Shown here piece by piece: positions 5,711-9,751 of a stretch of DNA of 14,562 bases. This DNA comes from Patescibacteria group bacterium UBA3458 (GTDB lineage: Bacteria > Patescibacteriota > Minisyncoccia > Phycocordibacterales > UBA2100). Each line of letters opens with the position of its first letter. Within the stretch, counting starts at the first letter, position 1. The notes beneath the pieces are model-generated. The model worked only from the letters and a program-made list of their open reading frames with translations. It did not search any database and was not told the DNA's origin. The stretch lies in the NCBI GenBank assembly GCA_002378745.1, contig DFRR01000014.1:1-14562 (forward strand), written 5' to 3'. Made by a program: the position numbers and the translations under genes.

Positions 5711-5719
5711 TGCTATACT
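5711..5719 (+). promoter_or_regulatory. Extended -10 promoter placed for leaderless start of the kinase gene
   Basis: TGCTATACT (hexamer 5714-5719) with 7 nt to the ATG at 5727. TTTTTA (5691-5696) at 17-bp spacing is a possible weak -35. The upstream TTTTATCCCC is shared with the tRNA-Val promoter. Confidence 0.6.
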
Positions 5720-5726
5720 CCGACCC

Positions 5727-6635
5727 ATGATACGCGAAAGCTTCAGTGGATCTATCCCGACCGAGAGTCGAAAATCAGCAGCGCAAGAGTACCTAACAAA
5801 CCTGAGCGATGCACAGATTGGAGATGAAATTGATCGACTTCTCAGCGTTGTCGAACCAAAGCTCAGAGAAAAATGGGAAGCTATGATTGAGAATCTTCCA
5901 CTTCAAACTCAAGTTGAACGGCTCTGGGAACTACACCAAAAACGCAAAGAGGCACTCGTCAAAGCACTTCCCGAAAACGTTGCGATTTTACAAGAGATGT
6001 CTCATGAATTTGTTGAAACTATTCGCGAACGTGTAAAGGACGCTAAGGAAATAGGTCGTGGAGACAATGGTAAAGTTCTTGCTGATCCAGTTAACAAGCA
6101 TATTGCATACAAGTTTCTGCTTCGTCCACCTATTGGACATCAAAATTCTCTCATTGAGGAAGCAAGTATGCAGGGCCTCTTCCACGAAATTGCCAAGGAC
6201 CACGCAGAGCTTAGGGTTGGCGTTCCGCGACTTGAATATTTCTCGATAGACCCTCGCCTTACCATGCTTGCAATGGAGCGGCTCGATGCAGTTTCAGTAC
6301 GCGATATTCTCGACAAAAAAGCGGCTATACCGGAAGGTACTGACATAGATACGCTATTTGATTCATTAGGCGAGTTCGTAAAGGAGCTTAACGAAAAGCA
6401 TGGATTGTTTCATCTCGATATTCGTCCAGGCAACGTGATGATTCACAAATCACAAACAACATCTGGACATCCTCGTATCTACCTCATCGACATGGGTATG
6501 AGCAAGCACAAACGCGAGGTTCGAAGTGTCGTGGTAAAGGAGGATGGTGCATTTGTGCAGAAGGTTGACAAAGTCTCAGATCATGGTAGTGTCCAAAGTG
6601 TTCGGAAACGACTCAAGCAATTTGTACAGGAGTAG
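5727..6635 (+). CDS. Protein kinase-like enzyme with N-terminal helical region (302 aa)
   Basis: Residues about 20-108 are charged and helical (probable coiled coil). A compact protein-kinase fold follows: glycine loop IGRGDNG at 109-115, ATP-anchoring Lys in AYKF (K129), a helix-C Glu candidate E144/E145, hinge MERLDAVS at 183-190, catalytic loop HLDIRPGN at 229-236 (D231, N236), and metal-binding DMG at 255-257 in place of DFG. Only about 45 residues follow DMG, so most of the usual C-lobe is missing, as in minimal kinases of the Bud32/RIO/Kdo type. It should phosphorylate a protein or small molecule in the cytoplasm; the substrate is unknown. The ATG at 5727 is preferred over a longer frame because the promoter -10 ends 7 nt before it. 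The next gene starts 4 nt after its stop. Confidence 0.87.
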   Translation: MIRESFSGSIPTESRKSAAQEYLTNLSDAQIGDEIDRLLSVVEPKLREKWEAMIENLPLQTQVERLWELHQKRKEALVKALPENVAILQEMSHEFVETIRERVKDAKEIGRGDNGKVLADPVNKHIAYKFLLRPPIGHQNSLIEEASMQGLFHEIAKDHAELRVGVPRLEYFSIDPRLTMLAMERLDAVSVRDILDKKAAIPEGTDIDTLFDSLGEFVKELNEKHGLFHLDIRPGNVMIHKSQTTSGHPRIYLIDMGMSKHKREVRSVVVKEDGAFVQKVDKVSDHGSVQSVRKRLKQFVQE

Positions 6636-6639
6636 CGTC

Positions 6640-6873
6640 ATGCAAACAGGTATAGGAATAACAGAAAGCCGCCTTGCTGCAATAAAAAAATCGCTTGAGA
6701 ATGTCGACGCACATGCGCTGGTTGCTATCCCTGACTGGGATGGTCAACACTTTGCATCGCAAACCCGAGACACGTACGAAGGCTGCATATACTTGTTCTC
6801 GGTGCCACTGGAAGGTGGGACCGAAGCCTTCATCTACGAATGTGTAGGGAAAGAAACTGAAGGTTCCCAGTAG
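6640..6873 (+). CDS. Small protein of unknown function in operon with the kinase (77 aa)
   Basis: Not recognised. The ATG at 6640 follows CAGGAG (6627-6632) by 7 nt and lies 4 nt after the kinase stop, so the two genes are co-transcribed and probably translationally coupled. The product is a soluble alpha/beta-looking polypeptide: an N-terminal helix with basic residues (SRLAAIKKSLENV, 10-22), strand-like ALVAIPDWDG (26-35), CIYLFSVPLEGG (49-60) and EAFIYECVGK (62-71). No membrane segment. The pairing suggests a substrate, partner or regulator of the kinase (inference only). The last codons and the TAG lie inside the terminator hairpin. Confidence 0.75.
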   Translation: MQTGIGITESRLAAIKKSLENVDAHALVAIPDWDGQHFASQTRDTYEGCIYLFSVPLEGGTEAFIYECVGKETEGSQ

Positions 6874-6901
6874 TCGCAAGACACTGGGGGCCTATTTTTT
6901 T
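6862..6901 (+). terminator. Intrinsic terminator overlapping the end of the 77-residue gene
   Basis: GGTTCCCAGT (6862-6871) pairs with ACTGGGGGCC (6883-6892, two G-T pairs), with an inner GTC/GAC stem and a GCAA tetraloop, then TATTTTTTT. The gene's TAG stop (6871-6873) is within the stem. Confidence 0.88.
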
Positions 6902-6904
6902 GTG

Positions 6905-6927
6905 TATGCGGAGGAGAGAGGACTCGA
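6905..6927 (-). repeat. Exact 23-bp copy of the tRNA-Ser 3' end
   Basis: Positions 6905-6927 are identical to 7094-7116, the 3' end of tRNA-Ser (T-loop through discriminator plus 4 nt). The copies are direct repeats 189 bp apart. This is the pattern left by integration at a tRNA 3' end, or by a local duplication. Confidence 0.8.
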
Positions 6928-7039
6928 CGACCAGTTACTAAGTATATTTCTTCGCAAAGCTCGAAATCTACTAAGTACTTTTCGTCTGGGCTCAGCCCTT
7001 CCTCGTGCTGCTGCACGCGGGCTTCCGCCTTTCGAGTCC
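6920..7039 (-). mobile_element. Candidate 120-bp tRNA-linked mini-element (Ser copy)
   Basis: It is bounded by an 8-bp inverted repeat: GGACTCGA (6920-6927) and TCGAGTCC (7032-7039), both from the tRNA-Ser T-arm. Inside lie the ACTAAGT-bounded palindrome 6937-6976 and a run of small perfect hairpins, for example CGTGC/GCACG near 7003-7017. GCTTCCGCCTTTCGA (7021-7035, plus strand) matches 13 of 15 bases of 7506-7520 in the tRNA-Glu element in reverse orientation. No ORF with coding character. A mobile nature is inferred. Confidence 0.45.
6937..6976. repeat. ACTAAGT-bounded palindrome (Ser copy)
   Basis: ACTAAGT occurs at 6937-6943 and 6970-6976. The segment between folds back with most of 14 outer positions paired. 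Read on the minus strand it is ACTTAGT...ACTTAGT, the same architecture as 7573-7614 and related to 7672-7709. Confidence 0.65.
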
Positions 7040-7054
7040 AGCTTACATCACGCC

Positions 7055-7093
7055 TACAATATAAGCCTAGGGCGAACCTAGACTTACATTGTA
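7055..7093. repeat. Imperfect 17-bp inverted repeat directly after tRNA-Ser
   Basis: Arms 7055-7071 and 7077-7093 pair at 15 of 17 positions around GCGAA. On the minus strand it starts 5 nt after the tRNA 3' end. No T-run follows. It may help end or protect the tRNA transcript. Read on the minus strand, the loop and inner stem (CTAGG-TTCGC-CCTAG) look superficially like a tRNA T-arm. Confidence 0.65.
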
Positions 7094-7097
7094 TATG

Positions 7098-7181
7098 CGG
7101 AGGAGAGAGGACTCGAACCTCCAAGCGCTTGCGCGCGCCGCTTTTCGAGAGCGGTCCGTTACCAATTCCGGGCACTCCTCC
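7098..7181 (-). tRNA. tRNA-Ser(CGA)
   Basis: On the minus strand acceptor GGAGGAG (7175-7181) pairs with CTCCTCC (7099-7105). Anticodon stem CCGCT/AGCGG holds loop CTCGAAA, so the anticodon is CGA. A long GC-rich variable arm typical of serine tRNAs follows. T-loop TTCGAGT; discriminator G at 7098. CCA is not encoded. Confidence 0.95.
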
Positions 7182-7190
7182 GTGGCAGAG

Positions 7191-7199
7191 AGAATACCA
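7191..7199 (-). promoter_or_regulatory. Extended -10 promoter of tRNA-Ser
   Basis: TGGTATTCT on the minus strand (hexamer TATTCT 7191-7196, TGn at 7197-7199) ends 9 bp before the tRNA. Confidence 0.5.
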
Positions 7200-7225
7200 T
7201 GTTCACTAGAGTTAGTGTAGGCACG

Positions 7226-7253
7226 TTGCTCGCCAAATGGCTCAGTGTATAGT
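7226..7253 (+). promoter_or_regulatory. Promoter of the truncated tRNA-Glu copy
   Basis: TTGCTC (7226-7231) and TATAGT (7248-7253) are 16 bp apart; TACAAT (7253-7258) is an alternative -10. The region aligns loosely with the sequence just before the intact tRNA-Glu, which suggests the promoter was duplicated with the gene. Confidence 0.5.
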
Positions 7254-7264
7254 ACAATCCGCAA

Positions 7265-7319
7265 CGCACGGCCTCATCGGCTAACGCATAAGGACTAACA
7301 GTGACAGCGCCCAGGGCGC
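7265..7319 (+). pseudogene. Truncated tRNA-Glu copy (5' half)
   Basis: 7265-7286 matches 7363-7384 of the intact tRNA-Glu region at 21 of 22 positions (acceptor 5' strand and D-arm start). GACAGCGCCC (7303-7312) matches 7390-7399, with 11 extra bases between the blocks. The match stops in the anticodon stem. There is no T-arm or acceptor 3' strand, so it cannot be a working tRNA. Confidence 0.8.
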
Positions 7320-7324
7320 GTTTT
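7307..7324 (+). terminator. Terminator-like hairpin ending the tRNA-Glu fragment
   Basis: GCGCC (7307-7311), loop CAG, GGCGC (7315-7319), then GTTTT. Together with the promoter it delimits a possible RNA of about 60 nt. Confidence 0.5.
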
Positions 7325-7367
7325 CTGTTCGCAAAAGTATGGGAAATGTATTACCATACGCACGCAC

Positions 7368-7439
7368 GGCCTCATCGTCTAACGGTTAGGACAGCGCCCT
7401 TTCACGGCGCAAATCGGGGTTCGATTCCCCGTGAGGTCA
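7368..7439 (+). tRNA. tRNA-Glu(UUC)
   Basis: Acceptor GGCCTCA (7368-7374) pairs with TGAGGTC (7432-7438, one G-T). Anticodon stem GCGCC/GGCGC holds loop CTTTCAC, giving anticodon TTC. T-arm GGGGTTCGATTCCCC. Discriminator A at 7439. CCA not encoded. A degraded 5' copy lies 98 bp upstream, and copies of its 3' end lie 300-340 bp downstream. Confidence 0.96.
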
Positions 7440-7450
7440 CAACAGCTTAC

Positions 7451-7479
7451 AATCCCCACGCGAGCAGCGTGGGGATTTT
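7451..7479 (+). terminator. Intrinsic terminator after tRNA-Glu
   Basis: AATCCCCACGC (7451-7461), loop GAGCA, GCGTGGGGATT (7467-7477), ending in TTTT. Confidence 0.9.
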
Positions 7480-7571
7480 AGGTGTTGCCGGTCCCACACT
7501 AGGAATCGAAAGACGGAGGCGGTATACAAGACGACTAGAAGGAGTGCTTGTCGCCGAGTCCGGGCAGGAGC

Positions 7572-7615
7572 CACTTAGTATTTTTGAGCGCGCAGCGCGT
7601 GGAAAATACTTAGTG
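7572..7615. repeat. ACTTAGT-bounded palindrome (Glu copy 1)
   Basis: CACTTAGTATTTT (7572-7584) and AAAATACTTAGTG (7603-7615) pair with one mismatch. The inner part has GCGC/GCGC. Both the direct ACTTAGT ends and the fold match 6937-6976. Confidence 0.7.
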
Positions 7616-7671
7616 AGCTGACGCCGATCTCCGTGTCATCACAGCGCAGCGAGTTTAGAAACCTGACGCCA

Positions 7672-7709
7672 CACTAACTTTGTACGCTTTGCGTTCCTTA
7701 TACTTAGTG
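7672..7709. repeat. ACTTAGT-type palindrome (Glu copy 2)
   Basis: CACTAA (7672-7677) pairs with TTAGTG (7704-7709), with inner ACGC-TTT-GCGT. The right flank GAGCTTACGCCGAT is nearly identical to the right flank of the first copy (GAGCTGACGCCGAT). Confidence 0.6.
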
Positions 7710-7759
7710 AGCTTACGCCGATTCCCCGTTCCTTCTAGATAAACTTAGTGACTTGACCC

Positions 7760-7774
7760 TCGATTCCCCGTGAG
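7760..7774 (+). repeat. 15-bp copy of tRNA-Glu T-arm/acceptor 3' sequence
   Basis: TCGATTCCCCGTGAG is identical to 7421-7435 in the intact tRNA-Glu. An 11-bp shorter copy (CGATTCCCCGT) is at 7719-7729. Confidence 0.75.
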
Positions 7775-7809
7775 TCTGTACCGTCTCTACACATCTCCCC
7801 CATCTTGTG

Positions 7810-7815
7810 TATGAT
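7810..7815 (+). promoter_or_regulatory. -10 box placed for leaderless start of tsaD
   Basis: TATGAT preceded by TG, with 6 nt to the ATG at 7822. No SD and no clear -35. Confidence 0.45.
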
Positions 7816-7821
7816 AGCCAG

Positions 7822-9015
7822 ATGAAAATACTGGCGATTGAGACATCCTGCGACGAGACAGGGCTTGCCATAGTAGATATTGAGCAACCGGACGCAAGTG
7901 CGGCCTCTATCACCGTACTTGCCGAGTCCCTCCTCTCCCAAGCACTGCTGCATGCAGAGTACGGTGGTGTCTACCCGTCGCTTGCCAAGCGCGAACATTC
8001 AAAAAACCTTGGGCCACTCTTCGTGGAGCTGCTTACGCAAGCAAACATGCTGACACAGACGCAAACACCGGCGATTGGTAAAGACAGTATCGGTGTTATT
8101 AAAGAACTCCTCGAACGCGAGCCTGAACTCTTTATTCATCTGGCGACACTGCTTGCACAAATCGAAAAGCCACCATTGGACGCTATCGCTGTCACGCACG
8201 GCCCCGGTCTTGAACCGGCACTCTGGGTTGGTGTGAACTTTGCCAAGGCGCTCTCGCACGCGTGGAACATTCCAATTATCCCAATGAATCACATGGAGGG
8301 ACACCTTGCAGCAGGGCTCGCTCGACCGCTCGACGATACACACTTTACGATTACACAACCAAAGCTTCCGGCATTAGCGCTGCTACTCTCCGGTGGACAC
8401 ACTGAGCTTGTGCTGATTAAAAACTGGTTTGACGGTACGCATACAAACAGCTATGAAAAAATCGGGAGCACGCGCGATGACGCCGTTGGCGAAGCGTTCG
8501 ACAAGTCCGCACGGTTGCTCGGCATTCCGTATCCGGGTGGTCCTGAAATATCAAAACTCGCAGCGCACGCACGTGCGGAAAACCTTTCGCAACCGTACTC
8601 ACTTCCTCGCCCTATGCTCACCACGAATGATTACGACTTCTCGTTTTCCGGTCTCAAAACTGCCGTCCGTACGTTAGTAGAGTCCATCGGCACACCAACT
8701 GAAAAACAAAAGAAACAAATTGCTCGTGAACTGGAAGATGCAATCACCGAAGTCGTTGTCGCAAAGACGATGCGTGCCATAGAGGAGTTTGGTGTGCGCT
8801 CACTCATTGTCGGCGGTGGCGTGTCGGCAAACGCATATATTCGTACTGCACTAAGTGACGCACTGGCTCACTACGAGGCATTTGATTTGTATCTCCCAAC
8901 ACCATCTTTGAGCACCGATAACGGGCTTATGATTGGGTTCGCCGCGGCGCTTCATACACTTCCGACACAAACGCCGAGCGAGTTGGCAGCAAACGGAAAT
9001 CTCGTGCTGGGCTAG
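7822..9015 (+). CDS. tsaD: tRNA N6-adenosine threonylcarbamoyltransferase TsaD
   Basis: 397-residue ASKHA-fold enzyme that transfers threonylcarbamoyl to A37 of ANN-decoding tRNAs, with TsaB/TsaE partners not in this window. Seen: ETSCDET at 7-13, GGVYPSLAKREH at 48-59, THGPGLEPALWVGV at 125-138, metal ligands in HMEGH (H157, H161), LLSGGHTEL at 188-196, DDAVGEAFDK at 219-228, DFSFSGLKT at 272-280, GGVSAN at 332-337 and DNG at 366-368 (metal ligand D366). It is about 50-60 residues longer than typical TsaD, mainly from an insert at about 74-112. The start at 7822 (MKILAIETS) is the family start; an in-frame ATG five codons earlier adds only MYDSQ. It ends overlapping the next, convergent gene by 4 bp. 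Confidence 0.97.
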   Translation: MKILAIETSCDETGLAIVDIEQPDASAASITVLAESLLSQALLHAEYGGVYPSLAKREHSKNLGPLFVELLTQANMLTQTQTPAIGKDSIGVIKELLEREPELFIHLATLLAQIEKPPLDAIAVTHGPGLEPALWVGVNFAKALSHAWNIPIIPMNHMEGHLAAGLARPLDDTHFTITQPKLPALALLLSGGHTELVLIKNWFDGTHTNSYEKIGSTRDDAVGEAFDKSARLLGIPYPGGPEISKLAAHARAENLSQPYSLPRPMLTTNDYDFSFSGLKTAVRTLVESIGTPTEKQKKQIARELEDAITEVVVAKTMRAIEEFGVRSLIVGGGVSANAYIRTALSDALAHYEAFDLYLPTPSLSTDNGLMIGFAAALHTLPTQTPSELAANGNLVLG

Positions 9016-9668
9016 TGTGCGAGATGCTTTTTTATAACATCGAGTGTTTCTTCAGCACTGGTATCTCGTACCTCGTGCACCGGCACATTTACGTGTGCGA
9101 GTTTGCGGTAGTGTTCCAGACGAAACGCGAGAAGTTCAGGGTAGCAGCGTCGTACCGCTTCTTCTGTTGTTTCTCCCATTGCATGATTCAGAAATCCTGA
9201 CCATGCAACCGGTTTCGGTTTTTCAAAGAAACGCTCGACGGGCTCGCCAAGCGAGTCGTCACCGACATCCAAATGCACCACAAGACAGTTCTCGTGCAGC
9301 GTATGCAGTGTGCTGTCGGCAAGATGCACCACACTACCAGTCGTATCAAATACCAGGTTTTTGCCATCTGTCTGCATAGATGCCTGCTTGGTGAGCTCGT
9401 TTTCAAGCGCTAAGTACTTCTCTTCGCGCTCGTCGTATCCTGCGTCTGTCGGGTACCCGAGCCATTCTGAAATTTCTTCCATAGTGCTGAATCCAAGTGT
9501 GTGCTGAATGCCTTCATCTACCTGAAACCACACAAAGTCGAGCGCTTCTTGCAGGACGCGGGAGCGAAAGCTTTTGCCCGCGTTCGACATTCCCACAAAG
9601 GCCAGTCTGAAGGTACCGTTTCTTACGTGTGTATCGAGTTCTGTGGGCGTCAGTTTCGCTAATTCCAT
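9012..9668 (-). CDS. P-loop kinase-like protein, shikimate kinase-like fold (218 aa)
   Basis: Walker A GMSNAGKS at 26-33 follows a hydrophobic strand (RLAFV). The following helix and FQVDEGIQ (48-55) match the layout of shikimate-kinase-like small-molecule kinases. LVFDTTGSV (105-113) sits where a second active-site strand is expected. CLVVHLDV (128-135) is the next core strand. RRCYPELLAFRLEHYRKLA (173-191) resembles the lid/C-terminal 'R-x-Y-x-x-x-A-x-x' region of this family. The shikimate-specific motifs (GGG and DxD) are not seen, so the substrate is unknown and I do not call it AroK. It is convergent with tsaD, the two stop codons sharing CTAG, and divergent from valS. Confidence 0.8.
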   Translation of the reverse strand: MELAKLTPTELDTHVRNGTFRLAFVGMSNAGKSFRSRVLQEALDFVWFQVDEGIQHTLGFSTMEEISEWLGYPTDAGYDEREEKYLALENELTKQASMQTDGKNLVFDTTGSVVHLADSTLHTLHENCLVVHLDVGDDSLGEPVERFFEKPKPVAWSGFLNHAMGETTEEAVRRCYPELLAFRLEHYRKLAHVNVPVHEVRDTSAEETLDVIKKHLAH

Positions 9669-9681
9669 AATAAGCTAGGCC

Positions 9682-9710
9682 AGTGTACCTTAAACCACAA
9701 AACAGCTCAA
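9682..9710 (-). promoter_or_regulatory. Candidate promoter of the P-loop kinase-like gene
   Basis: On the minus strand TTGAGC (9705-9710) and TACACT (9682-9687) are 17 bp apart. Transcription would start near 9675, leaving only about 6 nt before the ATG at 9668. Confidence 0.5.
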
Positions 9711-9718
9711 CATATGGC

Positions 9719-9743
9719 TATAATGGACGTCTAGTGCTACTAT
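9719..9743 (+). promoter_or_regulatory. Two successive -10 boxes before valS
   Basis: TATAAT (9719-9724) would give a ~20-nt leader without an SD. TGCTACTAT (9735-9743, hexamer 9738-9743) has the TGn extension and lies 8 nt before the ATG, the leaderless spacing seen elsewhere. One or both may be used. Confidence 0.5.
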
Positions 9744-9751
9744 TTGCTGGT

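Larger units (their letters stand above)
7480..7805 (+). mobile_element. Gene-free tRNA-Glu-linked repeat region, candidate mini-element(s)
   Basis: No credible gene. It holds in order: GGAATCGAA (7502-7510), reverse complement of the tRNA-Glu T-arm TTCGATTCC; TCGAAAGACGGAGGC (7506-7520), shared with the tRNA-Ser element; palindromes 7572-7615 and 7672-7709; and three ACTTAGTGA blocks (7608-7616, 7702-7710, 7743-7751). Each block is followed 9-12 bp later by CGAT plus tRNA-Glu-like sequence, the last being a 15-bp copy of the tRNA 3' part (7760-7774). It reads as one element with partial tandem copies. Mobility is inferred. Confidence 0.45.

Noticed and set aside
6834..7175. A 113-codon minus-strand frame
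   Set aside because: It overlaps nearly all of tRNA-Ser, the repeats and the terminator of the 77-residue gene; no ribosome site or protein-like composition.
7301..7621. A 106-codon plus-strand frame starting GTG with AAGGA upstream
   Set aside because: It reads straight through tRNA-Glu, its terminator and the palindromic repeats; the peptide is Arg-rich without a fold pattern. A tRNA shadow.
6905..7774. CRISPR-like array
   Set aside because: The repeats are few, unevenly spaced, differ in orientation and derive from tRNA genes; no cas gene is present.
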